The notes beneath the pieces are model-generated. The model worked only from the letters and a program-made list of their open reading frames with translations, was not told the DNA's origin and ran no database searches. Made by a program: the position numbers and the translations under genes. From the NCBI GenBank assembly GCA_030512295.1, contig JAULSR010000001.1, forward strand, positions 5,851,001 to 5,915,000: a DNA stretch of 64,000 nucleotides, written 5' to 3'. This document shows positions 10,358 through 22,413 of this stretch, piece by piece (position 1 is the first letter of the stretch; every line of letters begins with the position of its first letter). The DNA is from Bombardia bombarda. Lineage: Eukaryota; Ascomycota; Sordariomycetes; Sordariales; Lasiosphaeriaceae.

Positions 10358-12182
10358 ATGTCTCAATCTACTCCCAATCATGCCCAGAACTCTTTCGTCA
10401 GCTCATTTGCGCCAGATGCCACACCAAGAAAGCTTCATCTTGCCAGACAAACTTCTTCTCAATCTTCCGCGACTCTGATTCTTCCCAATAATCGTGTTGC
10501 AATTCCCTTGCACAATTCCTGCGATGACGTGATACCTAAGATTGAGGACATCATGGAGTCTATTATTGATGCTGTCAATGATGGCGTTGAACTTGTCATT
10601 CCTTTTCGGAGCACACGTCCCGCCCAAGCCATCCGGTCCACAGCTCCTAGTGAACGAGAAGGGAGGCAAAGCGACTGTATAAAATTTCCTGGACGCACCA
10701 TTCAAGAGGCCAAAAAGTTTGGTATCAATCCCACCCATTTACATCTGCAACACTCAACGATGGCACATGACTCACCTCTTTGGATCTACCTTTTAGAGGC
10801 CCTGTTCCGTATTCTGGAGTTGTCACACGAAGCTTTACTTAGTGGCAATCTGATCACCAAGAGGTTTGTATATACACACCCTTTCCTTTGTTTGCTCCTG
10901 GATTAATTGCCCAAACATGTCCTGTTTAGCGATTTTAACTATTTCCCCTAGAAATATCTACTATCAGAATATTGTGCTATTCAAATCGCAAAGCGTTGTG
11001 GATGAGTTGGTTGATAGTCTTGCATTTACGCTTGGAGTCGGCCGTGGAGACCTCAACATTGTAAGACACAGAAAACCAACATACCCATATCTGCCTTATC
11101 TACTTCTATCGATTGACAGTCTAGGTCGCGAGTGCTAAGGGGCTCATTACTGGATCAATCGAACTGAGTATGCGAGATGGTTCTACAGTACATTGTGGCC
11201 TGTCTCGTGACAGTGTATGTGATTCCTTTCTCTTTTCTTCAACTCATGAAGCTAACAGATTTAGGGAATTTTGCTCCCGTCTATTAATTCCATTGACACG
11301 ATTGACTTTGGCTGTACGAAATGGTTGTTGGTGATTGAGAAGGAGGTATGTGCCCACTAAAGTATCACTCGAAGTCATCATACTAACAATATCCAAGGCT
11401 ACGTTTCGAACCCTAGCCGCCTCCCAGTATGCCGCCAACTCAAGGGCTGGTCAAGGGATATTGGTCACTGTACGTCAACGTGCTCCCCTCTGGCCCTCTA
11501 GTAGCCATCGTGCTATGTACATAATGGTGCTAACCTTTCCCAAACAGGCGAAAGGCTTCCCCGATTTAGCCACACGACGATTTCTACACGCTGTGCAGGC
11601 TGTTCGACCCCAACTTCTCATCTTTGCATTAGTCGATTTTGATCCCCACGGCATCGCCATCCTGCGCACGTACAAGAATGGAAGCTGTCGACTGGAACAC
11701 GAAGAACATGTGACTGTTCCAGCCATGCGGTGGCTTGGCATCCGCAGCAGAGATATCGGACCATTTAGCTGTAGGCGCGATGATCAAGGTTCCCAAAGTA
11801 CCAGCGGCCAGTGCAGTCAAGATCTCTCGAGCCAGGAATCCGCGACTTATTCATACGGAGGTACGCTTCCCTCCGACTCTTATGCTACATGGATAGCTAA
11901 CATGATCTAGGCTCACAGAGTGAACGCCCTAGCAAGAGACTTCGAACATATAAGGCAAGAGATCTAAGTGAATCTATCACATCACTGACGCAAGGAGATC
12001 GAAAGAAGGCTGTTCAAGTAATGAACGAAATTTCCGCGGCAGGAAATATCGGAGCTGTGGAAAGGGAGCAAATGAAGGAATTGAAGCGGATGCTGATGCT
12101 GAACATCAAGGCTGAGATACAGGCGGTGGATAATTATGGTGACATCACCAATTGGCTGAACGAGAAGCTGTGCTCGGCGTAG
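10358..12182 (+). CDS. spo11: SPO11 meiotic DNA double-strand-break transesterase
   Basis: Topoisomerase VI A-like protein that makes programmed meiotic breaks through a tyrosyl-DNA link in the nucleus. Seven introns: 10722-10796, 10864-10951, 11061-11124, 11215-11264, 11346-11397, 11470-11547 and 11861-11910. All have GT-AG ends, and the spliced product reads through as 455 aa. Diagnostic residues: KRNIYYQNIVLF, where the second tyrosine (about Y148) is the expected catalytic one; a Toprim acidic residue in VIEKEAT (E235); and the Toprim metal motif in LVDFDPHGIAIL (D291, D293). The part after the Toprim fold continues AMRWLGIRSRDI. About 120 N-terminal residues are Ser/Thr-rich and poorly conserved. 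The C-terminus is helical and lysine-rich, ending EKLCSA. High intron density and a divergent promoter with ERG7 are notable. Presence of an intact copy suggests meiotic competence of the lineage (inference). Confidence 0.93.
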
Positions 12183-13490
12183 CTGCTAGGATATGTTGCT
12201 TTGGTCTGATTCAGTTCATTTTGCTCGCTCATTCTACTCGATTCAATAGGTAGTAAGGGAGATTTCATCACCACTGTTATTTGTTGTAGCATGCCATCTA
12301 TCATGAACGGCTTGATTCATGTTGCTACGATACGCTATAGATAATATCTGGAAGTGTATCCTTGTACAGATGATATTATTCCCAATACCACTTACTACCA
12401 GTATCAAGATATAAAAGTCCAGCTACCTATCTAGGTACCTCCCTCCCTATCCGTCTACCAACAAAAGGCGGTCAAGATTAATTTACGGTCATAGTTCCTA
12501 CTGTGAATGATCCGATATACCCCGAGAGATCACTCAGACCTTCTCCCCTTTCCCCAATGATCTCGAATGGCACATTCACAGCGAACCTAACGAATCTGAG
12601 CACGAAGCTGATCCAAGTTACCACCCTAAGCCATTCGGTTGTTCCTTCTTGTTGTCGAAATTCGATAGTCTGGAGCGTCAACAGTGACACAAAGTAGGAA
12701 AACAGCGAATGTACAAACCAATTTATGGATATCAAGCGAGAGAAGTTTGACCCGTATGATTACATTAGTTTGTAAGGTCATCTGCGTTCATGACATGAAC
12801 CTAGGTACCTAGGTAGATAGGTAGGTAGGTATGTAAGGTGGGCAAACTGGATTACACTTTAACTTATATCACGATACTTTGCTCGCCCGGGTATCAGACC
12901 CAGGAAGGTCGGGGTCGGGATAGGGATGCTTCGGGTCAAGTCGTATCCCGGGGCAACTTTCCGCTGAGGCCCACTGGGATCGAGGCAGGTAGAGAAGCGG
13001 TTACGCCTCGTTTGCTACGGCTCCTCCCTACACCCCTAGCCACTGAAATAACACGCTGGGGAGATGCAGATAGAAAAGATAAACCACCCACAACTACCAT
13101 GAACCTTTGTGTAGGGAAAGAAGACTCTCGTATATATTATTACCTGAGTAGGCACATACTAAGCACCTGGATAAGGTACGTAGATTGTCAAGTATATGCC
13201 TAGGCGTAGAAGAGAAAATGAAAATATTGGCGACTGCCCGCAACTACTATGAGGTACTATTAAGTAACCCTGAACCTCCTCAACACAGCCCAAATTTCAT
13301 GAACTCCACCACTGGTTCATAATATCTCATCCGTTCGTGTGAGGGCCTAGAAGGTACCCGCGCGAGATTGATCCAGAAAAGGAATAAATAAGAAAAAAGT
13401 GGTATCTATAAAGTCAGCATTCTGTATTATAATACAAGTAGGTTAGACAAAATAATCACATACCAAAGTATCTTAATATCTTTAGAGCTC
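12183..13490. other. AT-rich intergenic stretch with TAGG-type repeats
   Basis: No supported gene. Two patches of TAGG/TACCT repeats (around 12424-12447 and 12800-12838) contain palindromic ctaggtacctag units of a kind often dispersed in such genomes. An 85-codon hydrophobic minus-strand frame (12735-12478) was considered and not accepted. The end near 13427-13490 is the 3' region of the cysteine-repeat gene. Confidence 0.5.
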
Positions 13491-13985
13491 TCAAGGATCG
13501 CAGGGCTTACCCGGGGCTGTGCAGCCAAGCCCATTGCAGCACTCAACCTGTCGAGTCTCAGAGCTGCAGGTGCAAATGTACACCGCTTCTGCGCGCTTGG
13601 ATGGAGCATCGGGCGTGCAGGGAGTGCCGAGAGTGCAGCCAAAAAGTGAGCAACATATGACTCTCTGGGTGGCAGGATCGCAGTCGCAATTCTGGCGCTT
13701 GACAAGAGCAGAGTCGTGGGTGCAGGGAGTGCCCTGAGCAGTGCAGCCGAGTTCATTGCAGCACTCAACTTGCTGGGTGCTGGGGTTGCAGGTGCAAGTG
13801 TCTACGTCGACGGCGCGCTTGGGGGAAGCATCGGGGGTGCAAGGGGTACCGAGAGTGCAGCCAATGGTCGAGCAACATATGACGCGCTCGGTGGCAGGGT
13901 CACAGCTGCAGTCATCGCGCTTGAAGTTGTTGACAGTGGCGGCGGGGGCGAACGCCGCAGCGAAAAGGACAAAGAAGGGCTTCAT
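13491..13985 (-). CDS. Secreted precursor of four cysteine-rich peptides with Kex2-type sites
   Basis: Not a family I recognise. The intronless 164-aa product starts with a signal-peptide-like stretch (MKPFFVLFAAAFAPAATV) and is then built from four tandem units. Each unit has six cysteines spaced C-x-C-x8-CC-x4-C-x5/6-C (C26-C49, C64-C88, C100-C123, C138-C162; 24 cysteines in all). Lys-Arg pairs end the leader and separate the units (K22R23, K56R57, K96R97, K130R131). These are typical Kex2 cleavage sites and would release four peptides of about 33-40 residues. Units 1 and 3 resemble each other (RVICC, GCTLGTPCTPDA) and units 2 and 4 resemble each other (QVECCN, GCTA), an A-B-A-B order pointing to duplication of a two-unit block. 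A TATAAATA box lies about 180 bp upstream. The layout is that of fungal kexin-processed proteins (alpha-pheromone precursors, Ece1-like, effector precursors). Peptide function is unknown. Confidence 0.85.
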   Translation of the reverse strand: MKPFFVLFAAAFAPAATVNNFKRDDCSCDPATERVICCSTIGCTLGTPCTPDASPKRAVDVDTCTCNPSTQQVECCNELGCTAQGTPCTHDSALVKRQNCDCDPATQRVICCSLFGCTLGTPCTPDAPSKRAEAVYICTCSSETRQVECCNGLGCTAPGKPCDP

Positions 13986-14163
13986 GCTTTCGGATTAGGA
14001 GTAGCGAATGAAGAGATAGGTTTGGGTATGGTATGAAGGTTCTTTTGGAGGTGTTGGAGTGAACAAAGGGAGCCCGAGGCAGCCCGAGGCAGGAAGTTGG
14101 AACGCTGGAAAGGTTGTTACCGAGACGAAGAATATTTTCACGATGCCTTCATAGGATGGGAAG

Positions 14164-14171
14164 TATTTATA
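14164..14171 (-). promoter_or_regulatory. TATA box of the cysteine-peptide precursor gene
   Basis: Read on the minus strand the sequence is TATAAATA, a perfect TATA element, 179 bp upstream of the start codon at 13985. A strong TATA box fits a highly or conditionally expressed secreted-protein gene. Assignment is by position and sequence only. Confidence 0.6.
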
Positions 14172-15280
14172 CCTGAGAGAGAGCCACGATTGGCTAGGAA
14201 CGAGCCGCGACGAGCCGCTACGGGGCAGGCAAGCCCGGGCTGTTGGGTAGGTTAGGTAAGAGAAGTAACGGGAGGTCATAACCGGACGAAAAGATATAGA
14301 CCACGCGGGGAGGGATAAGTTATATGAAGGCGTTCGAACGGCACCGGACGAGGAGCCGTGGTCAGCTCGCTGACTCACACAAAATGAGCTGGTGGGGACT
14401 TGAGTGCGGTGAAGTCGGCCGCTGCCATTCTGAGCGACCATTCTCAGCTCAGGACAATGCCTTTGATAGCAGTAGGCCGGCAAGATGGGCTTGAGATGAA
14501 GAAAATGCATCATGGCAAGCCCGGGTTGACCTAGAGCCGTGAAACTGGTTCTTGTTTCGTTTGATGACTCTGGGTATTCGCGACCACAGGTGAAACATCA
14601 TGGCACCCGAGAGAACCGTACAGAAGATTGGTGATGGGGTTGAGTAGCCTTTTATTAAGAAGTATGAGTTTCAACAGCAGTACATGTAAATCTACCGAAC
14701 CCTCGTGCGTTGTAAACACTTTGAGCCCTCCCTCGCCTTCCCTCATTCCCATTCGACCTGCTCGTGGTCAGTTTCACTTTCTGATCTCTGGACATCAACG
14801 CCGTGCTTAACGACCGGCAGGTTTGTCATGTAAAAATCACACCTAAATGCAGGTGCAAGGGAATCATGAGAGATGCTTCGCTGCTGACGTCTGCCCGCCT
14901 GTCGGACAACTGGCAGCTCAGTCATTAGTCATCTGACAGTAAACTTTATGTACTCGTAGTTCAGAAGTTGGTTTTGTCGATCCATACGACTACACTTGTA
15001 AGGCACGTTGAACTTCATCCGACGCAAGTCAACAAACCCCCTATTCTGGTCCGACCCACCTCTACCGCCCTTATCTGGCAAGGGGCCCCACAGTGCCAAC
15101 ACACCATCCACGCTCATACCCCGCACTGTTTGGGCCACAACGCGGCAACCCCTCCAAAAAAATTCGACAGGCTTGTGACGCTATAGACACACAGCACGCA
15201 CGTCTCACTTATCACTACCACCACTATTCGTTCTTGCCTCATCGGGAAGATCAAGCTTTAAAAAAAATTCAAAGTACAAA
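14172..15280. other. Intergenic, no gene seen
   Basis: This region between the divergent cysteine-peptide gene (minus) and the ankyrin gene (plus) should hold both upstream regions. Minus-strand frames at 14513-13995 and 14752-14531 have no recognisable features. The last 100 bases (15180-15280) look like a plus-strand leader rich in CA/CT and ending in an A-run before the ankyrin start. Confidence 0.5.
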
Positions 15281-15977
15281 ATGGCACCGCCACAATTAAC
15301 CGAGGATGAGATTGACGACCTCCTGTACTCGTCCCGGGCGGGTGAGAAGGAGGATTTGAGCACACTGCTTTCAGCCCTGGCCGAGCGAGAAAAGGTTTCG
15401 CCAGCCGAAATCCTTGCAAGCGCAAGGGACGAGGGAAAGTCAACCTGCCTGCACATGGCCACCGGGAACGGTCACTTAGGTAAGAACCGCCTGTCACTTA
15501 CCAGAGCTTGACGCTTTCATCCATTTCACCATGACATTGCCATAGTTTCATTTCTCCTTCTTTTTACTCACACCACTCACAGACATCGTCACCCTCCTAC
15601 TCTCACAGTTCGACTCTCGGCCCAGGGAGGAGAAGCAAGCATTCCTAGACGCGCCTAACGAGTTCGAGAACATGGGCCTGCACTGGGCCGCGCTGGGCGG
15701 CCATCTCGACGTGGTGAAGCTGCTTGTCGAGAACGGGGCGTCGGTGGCTCTGGCCAACAACCAAAACTACGTCCCGCTGGACCTGGCGAACTTCAATGAC
15801 AAGCGCGAGGTGGCGGAGTACTTCCTTAAGAGGGCGGGCATGCTCGAGAGCGACAACGCCGACGGAGGGCTGAAGGAGGCTGTGGCGGACGTGGAGCTGA
15901 AGGAGGCGGACAGCGATGAAGTGGACGAAACATCTGCAGAGGCAGAAACCGGCTCGGCGCCGCCAGGGACGAACTGA
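15281..15977 (+). CDS. YAR1-like ankyrin-repeat protein
   Basis: Small ankyrin protein resembling yeast Yar1, a chaperone for ribosomal protein uS3 in 40S assembly (role inferred from the family). Model: exon 15281-15479, intron 15480-15582 (GTAAGA donor, CTCACAG acceptor), exon 15583-15977, giving 197 aa. The N-terminus reads LTEDEIDDLLYSSRAGEKED. An ankyrin pair follows: TCLHMATGNGHLDIVTLLLS, split by the intron, then GLHWAALGGHLDVVKLLVEN with ASVALANNQNYVPLDLAN. After the repeats comes an acidic tail (about residues 155-197; KEADSDEVDETSAEAETG). Length, two repeats and acidic tail match the fungal Yar1 group. The ATG follows a run of A and its context (AAAATGG) is favourable. Confidence 0.85.
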
Positions 15978-17614
15978 TTAATCTTCTAGTCTTAATTGGT
16001 TAAAATAGAGAATTCCTAACTGTGGCCTGCGGACCTGGATTGGTTATTCTATCTATGATGGTGATCTAGGCTCCTGCTTGATTGACGACCAAGCCAATGT
16101 GCCGACCCCCAGTAATGCTTGCCTTACTCGTTACAGCAGCCTGTCGTGTGCGAAGTATTCGTAGCTGTTATTTCGTACTCGTATCAATGAAGTACCTTTT
16201 TCCATACGGGGTCTTATAGAGAAGTTTTCAACGTACCTATCACGTAAGGTGCTTCCATGCAAAGTGTCTCGATATGAAATGCACTGTATTGTCTCCAGCA
16301 CAGATTTGTGGTTCATTGAAATGATTTGCATCCGTGTCACCTGTCCCGATTCTGTGGTCCTGTCGATCATCCCTGTTCAGACGGGACCAATGTTGGCTCT
16401 GAAGACATGGACATCCTCAAAGTCGGGATAACAACCTAGGGCTGCAGCTCCACAGTGCAAGCAAGCCAAGAACGCTTTATTAAAAGTTCACTGGTTACGT
16501 GAGCTCAGCTTCGTCGTCGCACATCAAACCTGCAATCCATCCTTGACCTCAGCTTATGGGAATCCAGACGCAGACACGCACTAGGTAATTCTAGAACTCG
16601 CAGCTAAAACACCACTTGGTTCCAGTTAGGCAGGTACTGGTTACGGGGTGGTCCGTCCCAGTATCAACCTAAGCAAAAGGCAGCCTATGCAGATGGCGTG
16701 CCTAGATTGTGATAGTGGCGGCGTCTCTACCGAACTGATGCCGCGTTTCGGTGTTAGCATCCCCAGATGGGAATGGATATGTTGAAATTCAGTTCATGGT
16801 TTCGGTATTCGCATCGCTAGACCAGACCCTCACGCTTGATTGAGCACAATGCTTTATTTTTCGCGCAGCTATTGCCAAAGAATGCGGCGCCCAGTGCGCT
16901 TTCCCAACGGAGGAAGTTGACCCCTCACGGCAACCCCAAAGCGACCTTTCATTCGTCGCGGCCCAAAATGCGCAAACCTACCGACCTAGCCACCTTGGTT
17001 CCATCAAGATGGACAGCCAGTCTTGCTCCTTCTCATCAATTCTTCCCAATGAGCTAATCGAGCCATTGTCTCACAAACCCCCTTCTTTGCGTCGTGGCTG
17101 ACAGCAAACAGATGCTTTGCCAAGGGAGTAATATAGACAAGAGGCGGGTTGTGGCGCCGCTCTCCGCTCCTCCCTCTCGTACGCCCCCTCCCTCCGCTCC
17201 TTCCTCCTCCACGATATTTCTACATTGGATTGTGTGAAGTGGAGAGTGGAGATTGGACGTGGGGGTTGCATCGACTTGGCTTCGACTGGGCCGCTGGGCG
17301 AGGAACAAGTCTGGGGAAGTTGCCCCGCCGTCCCGTCGTGCCCCCGTCTAGACTAGCTCCCCTACCCGACCTGCCTACCACCTGCCTTACCAAACCTTAG
17401 CTATTCCCCCTGTGAGGTTCAGACGGTTTCGTGGCAACCTCCCAAGTCGCATTTCAATCGCGTGAACCTTCCCCAGATTTTTCGCATGCATTTTATCCTG
17501 CCAAGCTAGGCGCGGTCGCGACCTGACCTCGCCCCTTGCTTCCGTTGTCTTGTCCCATCGCACGAAGAATGAAGCGTGCCAGTTTTGCAGTCAGAAATAC
17601 AGACTCAGGTGGTC
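15978..17614. other. Intergenic upstream of the zinc-finger regulator
   Basis: About 1.6 kb without a supported gene. The right half (17000-17600) is pyrimidine-rich and likely carries the promoter and long leader of the transcription factor; long leaders are usual for fungal regulators. Short frames at 16836-17057 and 17054-17308 show no family features. Confidence 0.5.
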
Positions 17615-20325
17615 ATGGCGACCCAACAACCTCAGCATGGAGGCTCCGACGCTGCCGCTGCCGCTGCCGCAGCTGCTGCTGCCACCGCCGCCGCCGGATA
17701 TAAACGCGCAAGTCGCAAAGGAGCCCCACGACGGTTTAGCTGCGACCACCCAGGCTGCGACAAACTCTACTCGAGGGCCGAACACCTCCAGAGACATCAA
17801 CTAAACCGTGCGCGCTCGCCATAACCATGCCCACTGTGTGAGTGCGAATGAATAAATACCTGCTAACACGCAAATCTCCAGATGCGCCCCGGGAGATCTT
17901 CAGGTGCGACATTATCGACTGCGAACAAAAGTTCGTTCGCGCCGACCTCCTCGCCCGCCATAGGAAGCGACACTCGGCTTCGTACACCCCGAGGAATCGG
18001 GTGCCGAGCTTCAGCACGCCCAAGGACTCGTCGCCGCCCGGACCCGACTCCGTTGTTGTCTCGCCCAGCACCAGCGTCGACACCCGCCCAACGTACGGCA
18101 ATGTCCCCCACGATGCAGCCATCCTCCTGTCTCCCGATTCAAACACACACGCTCCCCCATCGCTCCCGAACCCTGGCCAAAACAGGATTCCCCAACCGCC
18201 CAGCTGGGTTTCCCAGGTACCAGACATGGCGGCTTGCAATATCATTCGGCCCAAGCCTGGCTACTATCCCCGGGAAGGTCCACGCATCCAAGAGCAGCCC
18301 ACTGTGGTTTCCTTTCATCACAATGTCGACTTCCCCCACGACGAGATTTCTCGCGAGAACTTTGCCGTCTGGCTCTTTAATCCCCAGGGAACTTATGGCG
18401 AGTTCAGTGTCAATCAGTTGCCCTTCATGGACGGCGGGCTCGAGTCAACACTGAACAACAGCATCCATTACGATTACGAGTCACTGACAAGTGGTGGACG
18501 CTCAAACCTGGAGACGCCGCCAAGGCTTTTTGAGAGCGACGAGCTCATCAACGAGTTCCGCCGTCAGGAAGTCATCCGATGGTTTCAGATATTTCGACAG
18601 AAGCAGCCCAAGTCTGAGCCACACATCGCAAATATTGTGCAGGATAGCGGTGGTGACCTACCGGCCTTGAGCCTGGAGATAATGCGGGACTGTTGTCGTG
18701 AATATTTTGAACACGTGTCGCCCCGGCTTCCCATTGTGCACCAGCCAACCTTCTCCTCCAACAAATGCTCTATCTTCCTACTTTTGGTTATAATTGCTCT
18801 GGGTGCCACGTCGCTATGTAGCAGGGACTCCACTGGAACCCTTTCCGATTACGGTGGTTTTGCCGATGTTATCATTGCGGGTGTCAGGTGGGAGATTGTG
18901 ACTGCAGAAGAGGCATCCCCCCCGGTTGGGCTTTGGGTTGCACAAGCCCTGCTACTGCTTGAGTTCTACGAGAAGATGTATTCGTCAAGGAGGCTGCATG
19001 AACGGGCGCACATCTATCACTCCGTCGCCCTTACACTCCTCCGACGAGGAAGTCCTCTTATTGGTCGATCTGGCAGTGAATCGCCCCCGGAAGTGACCTC
19101 GGCCGAACACCCCCATGGTGTCGGCCTTGACTCCCGCACGTGGTGGATTCGATGGGCTGAAACCGAGTCAATGCACCGTGTCGTGTTTGCCGCCTTCATG
19201 ATGGATATCATCCACGCCGCCATGTTTGGTCACGCTGCAGATATGGCCCCACACGAGATACGACTGCCCCTTCCATGTGATGATAATCTTTGGACGGCAT
19301 CGAACCCGGATACAGTGAGGACTCTGGATCAAAACTTTCGCATGTACGGACTCCGAAGCATTTCATTCCTGGACGGCCTGAAGCGGGCGCTGCATGGGAA
19401 AGAGGTCAAGACCCATTCGTTTGGGCGCATGATCATCATGTCGGGGTTGCTCAGTGTCGGATGGCACCTTAGCCACAGAGAGACGCATCTGAAGTGGCTG
19501 GACCTGACAGCCCCGACTGTTGCGATCCAGGACAACTGGAAGAAGATACTGCTAAAGGCCTTTGACGACTGGAAAGTCAGCTTCGACATGGCCCAGGGCA
19601 TTATGGGCAGCCCGACCATTACCGATCCTTCGGCACATCACTCTGGGTCAAACGGTCCGATACAGAGCGCATCTGTCTTGTATCATCTCGCCCATCTCAG
19701 CCTCCATGTGGACGTTGTCGACCTGCAAGTCTACTCGTTGGCAAAACGGCTGCTAGGGAGGAAGGTCTCGGTGCGCGACTACTCCAACGTTGTGACGCGC
19801 ATGAAAGTCTGGGCAACCCAGCCCTCAACCCGCCATGCCGTCTTGCACGCATTCAAACTATTATATCGTGTGCTTGTCGACCCCCGACGAAACGGAGGGG
19901 ACCGAAAACGGCAAGACTTTGGCGACGTCAACCTGCCACCCATCGAGATCCAGTCATACTCTTGCCGTAGCGAACCTGACCCCCACCGACCCTGGATCAT
20001 GTACTATGCCGCATTGTGCATCTGGTCCTTTGTTCGTGCCCTCAGCCGCCACGACGCATTGCAGGAGCCGAACTTGCACCCGCACATGTCATCCCGCCCG
20101 CTGGAGCCCTCGCCGGCCAACTATCGCCGTGTTGTCACATATCTGTCAAATGTTGCGAACCTGTCTGAGCTGACCGAGGCAGCTGCTGCGACGTTGGGAG
20201 ATGGTCTCTCGGACCTGCTCGATTGTCTGCAGTCGATATTCTCAGGGGCACAGAGTGAGATACTGCTAGAGGCCCGTCACCGGCTTAGGGTGTGCAGGGA
20301 GACGCTCATAACTTCACCTGCATAA
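17615..20325 (+). CDS. C2H2 zinc-finger transcription factor with fungal-type regulatory domain
   Basis: Nuclear sequence-specific regulator; targets unknown. Model: exon 17615-17807, intron 17808-17881, exon 17882-20325, giving 878 aa. The first exon has a poly-Ala run and finger 1 (FSCDHPGCDKLYSRAEHLQRHQLNH, about residues 43-67 with C-x4-C and H-x3-H spacing). The intron lies between the fingers; finger 2 follows as FRCDIIDCEQKFVRADLLARHRKRH. The middle and C-terminal part (from about 300) is the long helical region seen in fungal_trans regulators, including a FEHVSPRLPIVHQPTF stretch. The donor GTGCGC is not the commonest type, but splicing there is the only way to join the two fingers in frame. 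An alternative ATG at 17576 adds 13 residues; 17615 has the better context. Its neighbour is a secreted FAD oxidase transcribed convergently, which may or may not be a target. Confidence 0.88.
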
Positions 20326-20828
20326 GACATGTTCCTTACCTAGTAGCAGAACGATACCGCATTTGAGATGACACGATGCGAAGATGCTCAACCGCAGCTG
20401 GGAGAGAGTTGGGCTCTGCTACCCCCGCAATCGACGTCATTAGTTAGTCAGATCGGCCTGGCCATCGTGACCAAGGTGCCATGTCAAGTCCTTAGGTCGT
20501 CGGCTACTCGGTCCATATAATTGATGCGTCAGCCTGCCCAAAAGTTCGCTTCAGACATTACCGTCCTCTTGTTGTAATGACGTCTGAGGTTGTCTGAAAT
20601 GAGCATAGGGGCCAGAGCTTCGTCCCCATTTATTCTAACCATCTGAGGTAACCAGCATAACCTCGAGCTATTTTCGTCCAGAAACTAATGCGAAATAGTA
20701 AACATTTATAAACACACAATGGATATATACTATTAAACCTATAAACATGCCTACTAAACGGCTAGGATTCAGTTTAATCCCTTTCAGAGAACCTACCTCC
20801 CTACATAGGTAAACAACCTCAATCAACC
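20326..20828. other. Convergent 3' intergenic region
   Basis: About 500 bp between the stop codons of the transcription factor (plus) and the FAD oxidase (minus). It is AT-rich towards the right and contains both terminator/polyadenylation regions. No gene seen. Confidence 0.55.
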
Positions 20829-22413
20829 CTAAACCTTGAAGTACCCCCTCCACAGCTTTTGGTACAACCCCTTGGGATCCCACTTCTTAGCCACCAGCCT
20901 AAGACGAGCTAGGTTCTCTTTCCCGTAGCTCGCAAACACATCCTGACTGCTATCCGCGTAATTGACATACACAAACCCATTACCCAGTTTCCTCTTGGCC
21001 GCGAGCGCATTAACACTCCCAATCAAATCCTTACAGCTGCTCTCAACAACCTCGTCCAGCGCGCTGCTCGCCCACGAGACCGACAACTGCACAATCATCA
21101 ACGGCCCATCGCTCGGCGTCAGCCCCAGCGCATTGCCCCCATTCGCCTGCATCGCGCGCAGCACATTAAGCGGAATCGGCTGGTAGATCATCAACGGCGA
21201 CACATCCGTCCCGTTGGCCGCCGCGACAAGCTTGCTCACCCACGCCTCATACAGCGGCACAAACTCGACCAGCAGCGCCGCCGACGTCGCCGACACGGCC
21301 GTGTTGGACCACGTCTGCCGCGACCCGTACGCCTGGTCAATAGCCCGCGAGACGGTCGAGATGTTGGCAACAGTAGTCGTCTTCACAATAGTCGGCAGCA
21401 GGGCTTCATCATTAAACGCCTGGAACACAGCCGGCGTCGTGTTGGCCGGCGGCGGCGCAGCGCGGAACTGGTCCGACAGGATGACGTGCCCGCCCAGCGC
21501 CGGCAGGTACGCCATGACAAAGTACGTGTGCGTCTGCGGGTCGGCCGGCAGCCCGTTGACAGTCAGATTTTGGAGAAGCGGGATGAGCGTCGCGTTGAGC
21601 GCGCCGGGGAACAGCAGCGAGTTGTGCCAGATGTCGCGCTGCTCGAACGCCGCGAGGTCGAAGCGCGTGACGACGCCAAAGTTCGTCCCCGCGCCGCCGC
21701 GCAGCGCCCAGAACAGGTCTGGGTTCTCGCGGGCGCTGGCGTTGACGATGGCGCCCGACGAGAGCACGAGCTGGTAGCTGCGCACGTTGTCGCACGCCCA
21801 CCCATAAAGGCCGGAGAAGTAGGAGATGCCGCCGCCGAGGATGACGCCGCCGACGCCGACGTCGGCGACGCGGCCGCCGACGACGGCGAGGCCGAGCGGG
21901 TCGAGGAAGGCGGACACGTTGATCCAGCGGTTGCCGGCGCCGACGGAGACGGTGCGTCGGTCGCGGGAGGCGGTGAGCGAGGTGAGGTGCAGCAGGTCGA
22001 TGGTTACGCCGCCGGCGGCGGCGTTGGAGCCGCCCGGGAAGGCGGCATGGCCGCCGCCCTTGACGGAGAAGGGGGTGGAGAGGGAGGTGAGGATTTTGAT
22101 GGCGGTGGATACGTCGGCGGCGCAGGTTGGGGTGACGAAGCAGGAGGGGGCGAGGGTGGATTGGCGGGCGGACCAGTAGGTGTTTTCGAGGGCGTAGAGG
22201 GTGGTGTTGGGGAAGGTGACGAGGCTGGGGAGGGCGGTGGAGAGGGCGGTGCACTGTTGTTGGTATGTCAGTCTATGGACTGAGAGGAACGGGTTGTGAG
22301 TGAGTGAGTGGTTCACATACCGCATCTTGGAGCCTTTGGGTGCAACTGCTCGTGGCTGCAAACACGAGACTTCCGATCAGGATACTACTGGAACTATGGC
22401 GTGGAGACCTCAT
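20829..22413 (-). CDS. Secreted berberine-bridge-type FAD-linked oxidoreductase
   Basis: Oxidises a small substrate (sugar, alcohol or secondary metabolite) using covalently bound FAD; substrate unknown. Model: exon 22413-22321, intron 22320-22254 (GTATGT donor, CAACAG acceptor), exon 22253-20829, giving 505 aa. Exon 1 encodes a signal peptide (SILIGSLVFAATSSC). The FAD_binding_4 (PCMH) domain spans about 60-230 with TPFSVKGGGHAAFPGG, whose histidine is the expected 8-alpha attachment site. GLYGWACDNVRSYQLV follows, whose cysteine is the expected second attachment, so the flavin is probably bicovalent. WALRGGAGTNFGVVTRF follows. The C-terminal BBE segment is present (FVYVNYADSSQDVFASYG, then LYQKLWRGYF). 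Several N-glycosylation sequons fit secretion. Between a transcription factor and an alcohol dehydrogenase it could belong to a small metabolic group, but no backbone synthase is present. Confidence 0.9.

Noticed and set aside
12478..12735. Short hydrophobic minus-strand frame that could be a small membrane protein
   Set aside because: Only 85 codons in AT-rich DNA, no clear promoter or homologue, and hydrophobicity is common by chance in such DNA.
14060..14240. Short direct repeats (AGCCCGAGGC, GAGCCGC) upstream of the cysteine-peptide gene
   Set aside because: Each occurs only twice at short range in GC-rich DNA. This is not enough to call an operator or regulatory array.
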